The position numbers were made by a program, and so were the translations under genes. Under the pieces are notes generated by a model, which saw only the letters and a list, made by a program, of their open reading frames with translations, was not told the origin of the DNA and made no database searches. Of a stretch of 64,000 nucleotides of DNA, positions 35,949 through 45,183 are shown in pieces; positions within the stretch are counted from its first letter, which is position 1; every line of letters begins with the position of its first letter. This stretch comes from Acidobacteriota bacterium (GTDB lineage: Bacteria; Acidobacteriota; Terriglobia; Terriglobales; Acidobacteriaceae): assembly GCA_013289685.1 (NCBI GenBank), contig JABCZL010000008.1, forward strand, positions 248,001-312,000, read 5' to 3'.

Positions 35949-36149
35949 ATGGCTAGAGAACTACTCTGGCTGGAAGATAGCACCTTTGCGGCTTGGGGAT
36001 GTGCGGAGTGCGATTGGATCGTACCCAATCCTGGTCGCACGGTTTCTCACAAGCCGCCCGCAAGAGTGAAGCAAGCGTTCGACCAACACGAATGTGCCCA
36101 ATATCCTCGCCTACCAGCAGCGCAAAGGCGGAAGCCTGAACGAGAATAG
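35949..36149 (+). CDS. Small zinc-finger-like protein, unknown
   Basis: A 66-residue product starting MARELLWLEDSTFAAWGCAE, with a cysteine pair (GCAECDWIV), and later QAFDQHECAQY, giving a CxxC...HxxC pattern that could bind zinc. Comparable short proteins with a RELLWLEEP-type start are familiar from Acidobacteria, from memory only. An ATG at 35934 is possible. No ribosome site is obvious. Upstream 35743-35948 shows no other gene. Confidence 0.55.
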   Translation: MARELLWLEDSTFAAWGCAECDWIVPNPGRTVSHKPPARVKQAFDQHECAQYPRLPAAQRRKPERE

Positions 36150-36274
36150 TTCTCGCATGCTCGGGGGAACCAAGGCCGCACAAACAGATGGTTGGCGAAA
36201 AAATCCCCATATCACTCATCGTGCCGCCGTAGGGATCTTGAGTGCTATGGCTTGCTTATGACAGTTAAGATCGA

Positions 36275-36448
36275 TCATTGCTTTGGGACAACGATGACGG
36301 ATTTTCCCGTCGGTACCATTCTTGGCGGTGCCGGTTGTTGACGCTGGGGAGGTTGGGGCACCTGTCCAACTCCGTTAGCTGGAACGTCCGGCACCGTTGT
36401 CCGATACCCGTTCCCCTGTTTCCGCAGATAGTTGTCGTAAAATCCCAT
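36275..36448 (-). CDS. Possible 57-residue Pro/Gln-rich protein
   Basis: A short frame starting MGFYDNYLRKQGNGYRTTVP, then a low-complexity Pro/Gln segment (QVPQPPQRQQPAPPRMVP) and TGKSVIVVPKQ. The beginning has the look of a real protein, but there is no ribosome site and no recognised family; it is kept as a weak candidate. The rest of 36150-36662 shows no gene. Confidence 0.3.
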   Translation of the reverse strand: MGFYDNYLRKQGNGYRTTVPDVPANGVGQVPQPPQRQQPAPPRMVPTGKSVIVVPKQ

Positions 36449-36662
36449 AGCCCGCACTGGCCAGTGCAGGGAGTTCTAAGTGCTCTGGCCTGACTAACGT
36501 CAGTTGAAATTGGGATTGCGACAGACAACGAAACGGGAAGCAACCCGGTAACGAAGATTAGAAAATCTTGAGTCGGAGTTTCGCTTGCTCTTGCTCACCG
36601 TGGGCATAGTCGAGGTAAAGGGTCCGGCGGGTAAACCTGCCTCATCGGCGGGCGAGCAATTC

Positions 36663-37406
36663 TCAAATGGCCGTGCGCCCTCCGTCGACGGCGAGTTTTG
36701 CGCCGTGAATGAAACTGGAACGATCCGTCGCCAGGAAAACGATGGCCTCGGCGATCTCGTCTGCCATAGCCGGACGACCCGCCGGCGCCTGAGCGGCGAG
36801 TTGATCGAGGGCCTTCCCCATCGCGTCCGTGCCTTCCGTGCGCGTAGGTCCAGGGCTCACGGCATTGACGCGGACCCCACTCGGGCCATATTCAGCCGCC
36901 CACGCTTTGGTCAGGAGATTGATGGCGGCCTTGCTCGACCCATAGAGGCTCATACCGGATGCTCCGTAATCGGCAACCATGGTCGATACATTCACGATTG
37001 CGCCTTTGCCTCTCTTCGCCATCAGCGGAGCAAGTTCCGCAACCAGGAAGTACGGCGCCTTGACGTTGAGCGAATACACACTGTCAAACGCTTCCTCTGT
37101 CATTTCATGAGTTGGCCCGAACGGGAAGATCCCCGCGTTGTTGATCAAAATATCGACTTGGCCGTTTCCGAGTTCGACCGCCCTTCTCGCCACTGCGCGC
37201 GCGCTTGACGCGTCTCGAAGGTCAGAAGGGATAAAATCTGCTTTGCCCCCTGCTGCGCGGATTTCGGCAACCGTCTTCTCGCCGCGCTCCACATTGCGGC
37301 CAACCACTAGGACATGGACACCAAGCTGCGCCAGTTTATTAGCCGCCGCTCGGCCAATACCGCTCGTTCCTCCTGTAATAAGTGCTGTCGAGCCTTTGAT
37401 ACTCAT
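36663..37406 (-). CDS. Short-chain dehydrogenase/reductase
   Basis: A 247-residue classical SDR using NAD(P)H. It shows the glycine-rich cofactor loop TALITGGTSGIGRAAA, the structural NNAG (LINNAGIFPFG), catalytic Ser in VNVSTM, the active-site YGSSKAA (Tyr and Lys) and VNAVSPGPTRTEG. The early motif VVGRNVERGEKTV has an Arg after the second beta strand, favouring NADP. Substrate unknown. It stands alone with its own promoter region; the 206 bases upstream show no gene. Confidence 0.92.
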   Translation of the reverse strand: MSIKGSTALITGGTSGIGRAAANKLAQLGVHVLVVGRNVERGEKTVAEIRAAGGKADFIPSDLRDASSARAVARRAVELGNGQVDILINNAGIFPFGPTHEMTEEAFDSVYSLNVKAPYFLVAELAPLMAKRGKGAIVNVSTMVADYGASGMSLYGSSKAAINLLTKAWAAEYGPSGVRVNAVSPGPTRTEGTDAMGKALDQLAAQAPAGRPAMADEIAEAIVFLATDRSSFIHGAKLAVDGGRTAI

Positions 37407-37612
37407 TTGCGATTCCCCTTCAAGGGATATTGATGCCTGGTCTCGGACATTCGAACCGGAATCGTTCTGAGCCGGTAGACGCGATAGCCACCCCCTTCGC
37501 TGAGGGCCAGCTGAACGCCGGAACCGATAGATATCTCGCGCGGGATTCCGCGAATAGATAGCAACCGCTTGAGAACAGAAATACTGCTGGCGGTCGACGC
37601 CTGTTAGCGCAG

Positions 37613-37906
37613 TTAGCCCAGACGCTCCAGGTTAGGCGTGGGCCACATTCCCGGATAAATGCCCTTCAATCGCCTTCGATTACGCTTCAGTGGGCGACTA
37701 GCCCCTTCAAGACCTTCGACGGCAGCCAAAGCAACTACCTTAGCCAAAAGTGGGGGCTTTCCGGGCGCGTAAAGGTAGTGATCTGCGACCTCGCCAATCT
37801 TGTTCATCTCAGCGTCACTGAGAGTCAGGATGCAAGCAGCAAGTTCGTCTTCGCCGTAAGTTCGGAGATTGGCCTGAAGCAGTTCGCGGCTGGTGGATAC
37901 GGGCAC
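37613..37906 (-). CDS. Hypothetical 97-residue protein
   Basis: A short protein, MPVSTSRELLQANLRTYGED, followed by helical segments (LAACILTLSDAEMNKIGEVADHYLY, LLAKVVALAAVEGLEGASRPL) and a basic tail (KRNRRRLKG). No signal or membrane segment. The amphipathic helices look like real protein rather than a shadow; no family recognised and the ribosome site is weak. Confidence 0.5.
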   Translation of the reverse strand: MPVSTSRELLQANLRTYGEDELAACILTLSDAEMNKIGEVADHYLYAPGKPPLLAKVVALAAVEGLEGASRPLKRNRRRLKGIYPGMWPTPNLERLG

Positions 37907-37973
37907 CGCAGGATCGTAACGCTGTTCACTCTTAGCTGTTGAAATATCCCGATTTCACGCATTGAAGGTCAAT

Positions 37974-39116
37974 TTAGCGTTCCACCGATCGCGCGGCCGC
38001 TGACACCGGTGGTGCCGCCGGCGCAGCCGGTGGTTTGGAAGCGAAATAGCGCACCGTAACATCTTCCCCGAAATCGACCTGCCTCTCCCCGGCCCGCCTT
38101 TGCGGCGATGCCGGTTTGGTCGTGAAACGCCGTATGGTTACATCTTCTGCAATGTAGTCGACTTCATTCTGCCCGACCCGGACCCGCTTGAACGCGGAAT
38201 CGGCAACCTTCCTTTTTTCCATTCCACCTGCTGCGGTCTGAGGCTTGGAGATGCGACTGCTTGCCGGCGACGGCCTGGCGGGTACGTGCTGCTCGGTGGC
38301 ATTCGATCGCTGTGGCGCCGAGCCGTCCACGGGCGACGCCGCGCGGTGATCGTAGGCAATCCAGCTAACCACCACCAGCAGGGCAACAACGCCTGCCGCG
38401 GCAACGTTCCACCGGAGCTTGTCCTGGGCAACACGTTTCACTGGCTGGGTAATTGTTGTCGCAGCGTTCACGGGCTCGCGGGAACCGGCCTCCGCAGTCG
38501 GCTCAATGGCATGCGGCACGGTCGTGAGCTGTGTTGCCGGAGATTTTTTCTGGTCAAGCCGGGCTTCACGGAACATCGCCTCCTCGACCAGTCGGGCCAT
38601 CACTCGATAGGTGCTCACCTCTCGATCCTGGAAAGTGTGCGCCTCGCTAAAGAAGACCTCCAGAACCCCTGCCACCGCCCGCTCATGGTATATCGGCACG
38701 ATCAGGAGGGCATTCGCTCCGAACACCCGGCAAACCGCCGCCTCAATTCGCGTGTCACCTTGGGCATTCTCGACGCGCAGAATCTCATCTCTTGCCTCGT
38801 TGTGCGCTGAGACACTCAGCACGGCGGTCACCCGCCGGCCGACATAAGCAGCAGCACTTCCACTACCGGCCCGGTACACCAGGTGGTCTGCTTTCAGCAG
38901 CGCAACCGCGATTCCAGTAGCGTTGGCCACATTTCGCGCACGGTCGGCGACCATGTGCATGGCTCGATCCAAGTCGGGCTCGCCCGTCGCAATCGAGAGG
39001 TGGAGTTCGACCAGAGCCGAGAGCGACCGGCTGTCCAGCCCGCTCTCCTGCACGGCAACCGCGCTGGCCAAAAACTTTTCGAACGATGCGCGATCAAGGC
39101 TGGAATGGGTACTCAT
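37974..39116 (-). CDS. GAF-domain protein with one membrane helix and C-terminal repeats
   Basis: A 380-residue protein. A GAF domain covers roughly residues 25-190 (LSALVELHLSIATGEPDLDRAMHMVADRARNVANATGIAVALL, CRVFGANALLIVPIYHERAVAGVLEVF). Then follow a linker, a transmembrane segment (VAAAGVVALLVVVSWIAYD) and a basic periplasmic-side tail containing two related units, NEVDYIAEDVTIRRFTTKP and RQVDFGEDVTVRYFASKP. No kinase, cyclase or phosphatase domain is attached. ATG 39116 (MSTHSSLDRASF) is preferred to an upstream start. Probably a cytoplasmic sensor tethered to the membrane; output unknown. Confidence 0.8.
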   Translation of the reverse strand: MSTHSSLDRASFEKFLASAVAVQESGLDSRSLSALVELHLSIATGEPDLDRAMHMVADRARNVANATGIAVALLKADHLVYRAGSGSAAAYVGRRVTAVLSVSAHNEARDEILRVENAQGDTRIEAAVCRVFGANALLIVPIYHERAVAGVLEVFFSEAHTFQDREVSTYRVMARLVEEAMFREARLDQKKSPATQLTTVPHAIEPTAEAGSREPVNAATTITQPVKRVAQDKLRWNVAAAGVVALLVVVSWIAYDHRAASPVDGSAPQRSNATEQHVPARPSPASSRISKPQTAAGGMEKRKVADSAFKRVRVGQNEVDYIAEDVTIRRFTTKPASPQRRAGERQVDFGEDVTVRYFASKPPAAPAAPPVSAAARSVER

Positions 39117-39291
39117 ACTTATACCCGAGGGCGTCGCAGGTTTGCGGCAGGATTGCGGAATGGGTTTTCGGCGGACCAACAGTCCGAAACAGTTCCGCCG
39201 GCCGGTAGCCGCAGTCTCTCATCGACGCAAACGCACTGTCAAGTCTAGGTGGTCGCTAGTAGCTTACCTTGTTTACAGCCACTGGAACCTG

Positions 39292-39507
39292 TCAGTTGTT
39301 ATAGGAGGAAAACGAGGGGCGCGAAGCGGGTGATGCCAATTGTTGACGTATGATCGCCACAGCACCCATTGACGGCCGGGTTTCAACAGTCACGTGCGCA
39401 ATAAAGATTGGCACGGTCGTCTGTCGCACAATGCTTGCTTCCCAGCTTTTGAATATTTGGTCGTAATGAGCAGCAAATTCGTCGTAAGAGTGCGTGGAAT
39501 CGGCCAT
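39292..39507 (-). CDS. Hypothetical 71-residue protein
   Basis: Starts MADSTHSYDEFAAHYDQIFK and continues with SWEASIVRQTTVPIFIAHVTVETRPSMGAVAIIRQQ. Composition looks plausible, but no family or ribosome site is evident. A sequence AAAAATCCCCATAGCACTCATC just upstream (39524-39545) resembles 36197-36219. Confidence 0.4.
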   Translation of the reverse strand: MADSTHSYDEFAAHYDQIFKSWEASIVRQTTVPIFIAHVTVETRPSMGAVAIIRQQLASPASRPSFSSYNN

Positions 39508-39647
39508 GATGCATTCTAACTGGTGAAAAATCCCCATAGCACTCATCAACCCCGAGCGGCCGATTCTTGGTGAAGGCTGTCGCCCGGCATCAGCAATCCG
39601 GTTTAAAGCAAGGATCACCACATGCTCGCGCCCGATGACGCCAAAGG

Positions 39648-40502
39648 TTAGCGTCCGGGCTGCGGACCAGCCTCACTCACGTGATAGTCCTTGTACTCGA
39701 TGGTCAGGGTGGCGCGTCCTCCCAGACGGATGTAGCTGACCGATTCATTCCGGGCGGGCAGCCAGAAGGCTCCAACCTTCTTGTATTCGTGACGAATCTC
39801 ACTCTTCTTGGTCCAGAACGACGGGTTCTGGCCGGGTTCGACTTCGATGTGGGTAACGGCGAAGTCGACTCCGTCCACCCACACCTTGCCCTGATAGACA
39901 TATTTGCTGCGGGATCTCGGGCTCACCTGCAACACATATTGCCCGCCCGTGCTCGAGGGCTCGTAGCCCACCAGTTCGAAGGTGTAATTATCGCGATTCA
40001 ACTGGGTCCGCGCGCTGATGGCGGGTTGTGCGGCTTCCTTCTCGCCTTCCAGGAGTTTCTTGAAGACGCGATTCAGAATCAGCTTCGATCCGCTCTCGGA
40101 AACCACTTTGAACTCTTTCGAGGATGGGCTGTCGTAGGTGGCCTTCACGGTCATTTCAGCGTCCCGGTCGCTGGGAAATCCGCGATAGGCGAGGCGGTAC
40201 ACCCGAGTTCCCTCGGAGTGCATCAGGGCCCGCGCGCGCTCTTGATTCTTGCGCACCAGGTTGTCCACCACCTGGTCCAGGGACAGAGATGTGGTCGAGG
40301 TCGACGGTGGCGTTCCCGAATCCAGGGCAACGAGATTCGATGCAGTAATCAGAGCCACCGAGCTGATCAGGACGGCTACGGTACGAATCGTCGGGAGAAT
40401 GGTCGGGAGGAAGGCCGCGCGGGGTCTCAGATAAGCGTCTCGGTCGCGATACTTCAGATGAGCAAACGACCGGTGAGGTTGCATAGACCTTTCACGCCCC
40501 AT
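39648..40502 (-). CDS. Exported LolA/RseB-like lipoprotein-carrier-type protein
   Basis: A 284-residue protein with a long basic leader and a hydrophobic signal helix (TIRTVAVLISSVALITASNLVAL). The mature part begins SLSLDQVVDNLVRKNQERARALMHSEGTRVYRLAYRGF, then YDSPSSKEFKVVSESGSKLILNRVFKKLLEGEKEA, NYTFELVGYEP and VWVDGVDFAVTHIEVEPGQNPSFW. It ends in KYEY-like strands, the open beta-barrel pattern of LolA/LolB/RseB-type proteins, which are common as unassigned outer-membrane lipoprotein-sorting proteins in Acidobacteria. An internal start at ATG 40484 is also possible. It stands alone. Confidence 0.75.
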   Translation of the reverse strand: MGRERSMQPHRSFAHLKYRDRDAYLRPRAAFLPTILPTIRTVAVLISSVALITASNLVALDSGTPPSTSTTSLSLDQVVDNLVRKNQERARALMHSEGTRVYRLAYRGFPSDRDAEMTVKATYDSPSSKEFKVVSESGSKLILNRVFKKLLEGEKEAAQPAISARTQLNRDNYTFELVGYEPSSTGGQYVLQVSPRSRSKYVYQGKVWVDGVDFAVTHIEVEPGQNPSFWTKKSEIRHEYKKVGAFWLPARNESVSYIRLGGRATLTIEYKDYHVSEAGPQPGR

Positions 40503-40807
40503 TTTCCTGCGAAGTTACAACGTGGCTTGCTGGAGTGTCTGTTCAAATTTGCACAGTTCTTAAACATCCGCCATTCTGGGCAAGGTTCAAGGGCCGGAAT
40601 GGGAACGAGCTGGATCGTCGAGAGAAAGGCCGCGGCGGATTGGCCGACGAACGGATTCCCGCGCGGGTGCGTATCGCTCCACTTTTCGAAGACGAAGACG
40701 GTTTGGGAATGCGATACTTCTCACCAGCAAAAATGTAGCCGGCGGGCTACCGCCGAAGTCATGAGCCGGGTGCGACCGAGGGTCCGGCAAGGAGCGTGTG
40801 CGTTGAA

Positions 40808-43009
40808 ATGTTTTTTACAAGAAAGCCTTCTGCAAGAATCTCTTCTGCAAGAACGACCGCGCGCCCAGCGGCGATGCTGATGACGTTGGCGGCTTTGGTG
40901 GCGGGGATGGCAGCGATCCCGGCGCGGGCTCAGCAGCCAAGTATGGAGCAGCCGGATAAATACACCTGGCTGGAAGACATACACGGCGATCGGCAACTGG
41001 CTTGGGTGAATTCAGAAAATGCGCGTACCGCGGCCGTACTGGAGAAGGACAGTCACTTTTCGCCTCTGCAGACCGAGGCACTGAAGGTGCTGGAGTCTCC
41101 GGAGCGGCTTCCAGAGCCGGAGCTTCGCAATGGCGCGGTGTACAACACGTGGCGCGACGCCGAGCACGTAAGAGGAATCGTACGACGCACGACCCTCAAG
41201 GATTTTCTGACGGCCGAGCCGAAGTGGGAGACGGTGCTGGACTACGACGCGCTCTCCAAAACCGACCAACAGAGCTGGGTCGGGAAGGGACTGACGTGTC
41301 TCCACCCCGACGATGAGCATTGCCTGGTGTCGCTGTCGGCTGGCGGCGAGGATGCGGATACCCTGCGCGAGATGGACCTAAAGACGGGCAAGTTTGTAGA
41401 GGGCGGTTTTGTCCTGCCACGTGGCAAGCAGACTGCGGCCTGGGTCGACAAAGACACGCTGCTGATTGGGCGCGATTGGGGTCCGGGAACGATGAGCGAG
41501 GCCGGTTACCCCATCACGGTTCGGCTGTGGAAGCGCGGCCAGCCCCTGGAGAGTTCCGTCGAAGTTTTTCGGGGAGACGTCAAGGACAACGGCTACGGCG
41601 ATGGCGCGCGAGTGTTCATCGACGGACAGGGCCACGTCGCCAAGATCGTTGAGCGCAATCTGAGCACCTTCGCGCATGAAACCTATCTGCTGTTGCCCGG
41701 CGGACCGAAGAAGCTGGCCCTGCCCCTCAAGGCCCGAGTGGAGGGCATACTCGACGACCAGTTAATCACAGAGCTGGATGAGGATTGGACGCCCGCTGGA
41801 CAAAACAAGATTGCCCAGGGATCGATGGTTGCGCTCGACTTGTCCGCGCTCGAAAAGGATCAGACGCGCCTCAACCCCGTCGTCGTGTTTGCCCCGACTT
41901 CGCAGGAGTTTGAACAGTGGTTCTCGAGCACGAGGAATCACTTGATCCTGACCACGCTCGAACATGTGCAGCAGCGGGCCTATGTATACACCTTGGGCAG
42001 CGACGGCAATTGGACGCGGAAGCCGCTTCCGGTGCCCGACAATCTCACCATCAATTCCGTGACGACGAGCCGCACCGACGACCGTTTTTTTCTCGGCATG
42101 GAGGGTTTCTTAACGCCAACTTCTCTGTGGCTGGGCGACGCCGGCGATGGCTCGTTCATTCTGGCCAAGTCGCAGAAGCCACAGTTTGACGCCAGCCCCG
42201 ATGTAGTCGAGCAGTTGGAGGCAACCTCCAAGGATGGAACCAAGGTGCCCTACTTTGTGGTGCACCGCAAGGATATGCGCTACGACGGGTCGAATCCCAC
42301 GCTGCTGAACGCCTATGGCGGATTCCAGGTCGCGAGCACGCCGCGCTACCGGGCGGTGGCTGGCAAACTCTGGCTCGAGCATGGCGGCGTGTTTGTGCTG
42401 GCCAATATTCGTGGCGGTGGCGAGTTCGGTCCCGCCTGGCATGAGGCCGGGCTCAAGACCCACCGGCAGCGCATTTATGACGACTTCTACGCGGTGGCCC
42501 AGGATCTGGTCGCCCGGAAGATCACCTCGTCGCGCAGGCTGGGGATCATCGGCGGATCCAATGGCGGCCTGTTGATGGGCGTGGAGTTTACTCAGCACCC
42601 CCAGATGTGGAACGCGGTGGTGATCCAGGTGCCGCTGCTCGACATGCTGGCCTTTGAGCATCTGTCGGCCGGCGCGTCGTGGGTGGGAGAGTACGGGTCC
42701 GTCTCAGTGCCCGAGGAGCGGGCGTTTCTGGCGTCCATTTCGCCCTATAACCAACTGAAGCCGGATGTGCAGTATCCGGAGCCCCTGATCTTTACCACCA
42801 CCAAGGACGATCGCGTGGGCCCGGTTCATGCCCGTAAGTTTGCGGCGCGCCTGGAGGAGTTTCACAAGCCGTTCTTCTATGACGAGATCACCGAGGGCGG
42901 ACACGGCGCCGGCGCGGATAAAAAGCAGGAGGCAAGGACCGACGCCGAGTACTTCACCTATCTGATGATGAAGCTGATGGATTCACCCGGCCCCACGCGG
43001 ACGGATTGA
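40808..43009 (+). CDS. Secreted prolyl oligopeptidase family (S9) peptidase
   Basis: A serine peptidase of about 733 residues that cleaves short peptides after proline, here exported (leader ending LMTLAALVAGMAAIPARA). The N-terminal beta-propeller begins YTWLEDIHGDRQLAWVNSENART. The alpha/beta-hydrolase domain has the nucleophile in GIIGGSNGGLLMG, then Asp in TTKDDRVGPVHARKFAARL and His in TEGGHGAGAD. The region GGFQVASTPRYRAV...GVFVLANIRGGGEFGPAWH is the S9 pre-catalytic signature. The ATG at 40808 is preferred to GTG 40796; starts near the signal core are also possible. Stand-alone; convergent with the next gene. Confidence 0.93.
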   Translation: MFFTRKPSARISSARTTARPAAMLMTLAALVAGMAAIPARAQQPSMEQPDKYTWLEDIHGDRQLAWVNSENARTAAVLEKDSHFSPLQTEALKVLESPERLPEPELRNGAVYNTWRDAEHVRGIVRRTTLKDFLTAEPKWETVLDYDALSKTDQQSWVGKGLTCLHPDDEHCLVSLSAGGEDADTLREMDLKTGKFVEGGFVLPRGKQTAAWVDKDTLLIGRDWGPGTMSEAGYPITVRLWKRGQPLESSVEVFRGDVKDNGYGDGARVFIDGQGHVAKIVERNLSTFAHETYLLLPGGPKKLALPLKARVEGILDDQLITELDEDWTPAGQNKIAQGSMVALDLSALEKDQTRLNPVVVFAPTSQEFEQWFSSTRNHLILTTLEHVQQRAYVYTLGSDGNWTRKPLPVPDNLTINSVTTSRTDDRFFLGMEGFLTPTSLWLGDAGDGSFILAKSQKPQFDASPDVVEQLEATSKDGTKVPYFVVHRKDMRYDGSNPTLLNAYGGFQVASTPRYRAVAGKLWLEHGGVFVLANIRGGGEFGPAWHEAGLKTHRQRIYDDFYAVAQDLVARKITSSRRLGIIGGSNGGLLMGVEFTQHPQMWNAVVIQVPLLDMLAFEHLSAGASWVGEYGSVSVPEERAFLASISPYNQLKPDVQYPEPLIFTTTKDDRVGPVHARKFAARLEEFHKPFFYDEITEGGHGAGADKKQEARTDAEYFTYLMMKLMDSPGPTRTD

Positions 43010-43073
43010 GGGGCCGACGTCCAACTCCGGGTCGTCGGCCAACGTGGGGCCACGATTCTCCTCGGCATCACGG

Positions 43074-43106
43074 CAAAAAATAAGCCGCCCGTACAAGGGG
43101 CGGCTC
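43074..43106 (-). terminator. Intrinsic terminator for the 43132-44496 gene
   Basis: Reading the minus strand: AGCCGCCC-CTTGTAC-GGGCGGCT followed by TATTTTTT. The 8-bp GC stem plus T-run lies 27 bases past the stop codon of the minus-strand gene. Confidence 0.85.
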
Positions 43107-43131
43107 ATAGCGAAACGCTTTGGTTCGGTGT

Positions 43132-44496
43132 TTATGGAGCCGCTACGCAGCCGGGAAGCAGCGGCCCGGGAGAAAGCGATGGCAGCGTCGTTTCATCCGG
43201 GAAGCTGTAGGCCCCCAGGTTTGCCGGGGACGGCGACTCGAACGCAAACCATGGGAACAGAGCCATGTTCTGTGGGTGATAGGTGAGTCCATTCCCCGGA
43301 ATCGTCGAGACTGGGTTCAGGGAGTCGAGAACCTCAACCACATCGCCGACTTCGAGGTTGTTCTGACAATTCCCACCACCGGTGAACGGATCCACACTCA
43401 ACCACCACGGCGTCGCGTTGTTGATGAAGGGGTCATTGAAAGTCTCGGCCATTTCATGGCTCCAGGGCGTGATGTCCTCGAAACCAAAAAGGAAAAGACC
43501 GGGCGATAGCCAGCTGGAATAGTTCAGCACGTAAAGCCGCGGAAGATTTCCATTCTGCGGGATTCCGGGCTCGTAGTCATAAGTGTGGTAGCCGATGATG
43601 CAGCAATTTTTGATGTTGCCGCCGTAGAACAGTACAGTGTTGTTGAAGAGGAACGTTGACATATCGTGGGTGGTGATGTCGCCCGCCAGTTCAGCGGCTC
43701 CGACAGGAGTGCTGCTGTCGAACGGGTAGGTCGCGGGGAAAAGCAGGTTCCCGAAGGTGTCGTAGTCGATGGCTCCCAGCACGGGCTGCCCCGCTGCATT
43801 GACGAAGTAATACCACGCGTTTGCCCCGTTGGCAGTGAGGAATGGCACCTGGATGGTTCTGCCAGTTCGGAGCTTGGGATACAGGATGGTGTGCCAGCCG
43901 TCCTGGTCGTCGCGCTCGCCGTCGCCGTGGTGGTGGTGGTGAAGACGGTCGGCAAACGCGGCCCGCATCATCTGGTCGTTGAATTGACCGATACCATTGG
44001 TGTAGATGAACGGCTCAAACTCGGGAGACGAAAGAGCATTGTTGACGACGTTTCCGTCGGGACCGAAGGTTAAGGCCACGCTGCCATCAGGACCCAGCAG
44101 TTCCACCGTAACCGGAACAATCGGAGCCTTAATCGACGTGCTCTGCCCGGATTCGGGCGGGTTTCCGACCATCGTGTAAGGCCAGACCGACTGCGCATTG
44201 CCGTTTCCGTCATACCCGGCATAGTTGAATTGATCGCTCCAGTTGACGATGCTGTCGATGCCCGGGATTGAGGAAGACTCGGCGGTTTTGAGCCCCACAG
44301 AGTTCTTGGTGGTTCCGTATCTCTTCAAATTCTGGCTGGAATGGAGGGTGCTTGGCTTCATCGTACGCAGAGTGCTGGCTTGCAATTTTCGGCTTTGAAT
44401 GGCTTGTTGGGCAAAGGCGGTTAACGTCGATGCAGCCACGAGTAGAGTGGCCAGACCGACCAGAGTGCACACTTTTCTTAACATCCTTCTTAACAT
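43132..44496 (-). CDS. Large secreted protein with metalloprotease-like HExxE segment
   Basis: A 454-residue exported protein (signal VCTLVGLATLLVAASTLTAFA). Most of it is beta-rich (SIVNWSDQFNYAGYDGNGNAQSVWPYTMVG; VPVTVELLGPDGSVAL). It contains a natural five-histidine run (RLHHHHHGDGERDD), and near residue 350 WSHEMAETFNDPFINNATPWW, which resembles the HExxE..NDP/TDP motif seen in some secreted zinc peptidase-like proteins; a third zinc ligand is not certain. AGGAGAG precedes the ATG, and the first 12 bases of the gene are duplicated (ATGTTAAGAAGG, ATGTTAAGAAAA). Exact family unknown. Confidence 0.75.
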   Translation of the reverse strand: MLRRMLRKVCTLVGLATLLVAASTLTAFAQQAIQSRKLQASTLRTMKPSTLHSSQNLKRYGTTKNSVGLKTAESSSIPGIDSIVNWSDQFNYAGYDGNGNAQSVWPYTMVGNPPESGQSTSIKAPIVPVTVELLGPDGSVALTFGPDGNVVNNALSSPEFEPFIYTNGIGQFNDQMMRAAFADRLHHHHHGDGERDDQDGWHTILYPKLRTGRTIQVPFLTANGANAWYYFVNAAGQPVLGAIDYDTFGNLLFPATYPFDSSTPVGAAELAGDITTHDMSTFLFNNTVLFYGGNIKNCCIIGYHTYDYEPGIPQNGNLPRLYVLNYSSWLSPGLFLFGFEDITPWSHEMAETFNDPFINNATPWWLSVDPFTGGGNCQNNLEVGDVVEVLDSLNPVSTIPGNGLTYHPQNMALFPWFAFESPSPANLGAYSFPDETTLPSLSPGPLLPGCVAAP

Positions 44497-44652
44497 CGAA
44501 CTCTCCTGTGTTTTGAATGTCTAGTTTTGAGCCTCAGGGAAGGCGGCGGCAATATTGTCCGGAATTCCTGGTGGTGTCAATGTGAAAGATTTTTCACTCA
44601 GCTGCGAAGAGCATGTTCTTTCGTCGCGGGTGGCGATCAATCGCCGTCACGT

Positions 44653-44877
44653 TTATTGATCGCTGGAGTCCCCGTCGTCGAGATTGTCTCCCACAGACTT
44701 GGCCAGAAATCCGAGGCCACCGCATACGACAGCAAGGCCGATGCCCTCCCCTTCGGCCAGCACCCGTTCTGTCTTGCTGAAGATACTGATGGCTCGACCG
44801 CCCACAAGAAACGACAGGCCAGCAATGACAAACAAGAGCTGAGCCAAGCCTCGCAGCAGAGTCTTCATCTTCATCAT
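44653..44877 (-). CDS. Small membrane protein, unknown
   Basis: A 74-residue product starting at ATG 44877 (MMKMKTLLRGLAQLLFVIAG). Two hydrophobic segments (LAQLLFVIAGLSFLVGG and GIGLAVVCGGLGFLAKSV) and an acidic tail (DNLDDGDSSDQ). It is divergent from the zinc-ribbon gene starting at 44907. No family recognised. Confidence 0.6.
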   Translation of the reverse strand: MMKMKTLLRGLAQLLFVIAGLSFLVGGRAISIFSKTERVLAEGEGIGLAVVCGGLGFLAKSVGDNLDDGDSSDQ

Positions 44878-44906
44878 TGCGTGTGGATTGTTATCATAGT
44901 AGAGAA

Positions 44907-45107
44907 ATGGCATTTCCTATCAAAGTCTGCGCGGTATGCTCCGAGGAGTTCGAACTGAAGCCGGGGAAGCCCGGCTTTGCCAACCGCTGTCCGGCTTGCA
45001 GCGAGCCTGAGAATGCCGACCCCGCGCCGAAGCGGACCGTCGACAAAGAAGCGAACGAGGCGCGCCGGGCCGCGATGCGCAATCTTCTCTACCGCAAAGA
45101 CAGCTGA
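44907..45107 (+). CDS. Small zinc-ribbon protein
   Basis: A 66-residue product starting [20 protein letters not shown]. Two CxxC knuckles (VCAVCSEEF and RCPACSEPE) give a complete zinc ribbon, followed by a charged helix ([20 protein letters not shown]). GTAGAGAA precedes the ATG. The role is probably nucleic-acid or protein binding; unknown. It occupies the region upstream of the ADOP permease, which argues against a long upstream start for that gene. Confidence 0.75.
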   Translation: MAFPIKVCAVCSEEFELKPGKPGFANRCPACSEPENADPAPKRTVDKEANEARRAAMRNLLYRKDS

Positions 45108-45183
45108 GCGTGCCTGGATTGTGGTTCCGACGTCATTTCGTTCTTCGACCCACTCCGGCGGCGCGCTGAGTTACACTTTGGGC

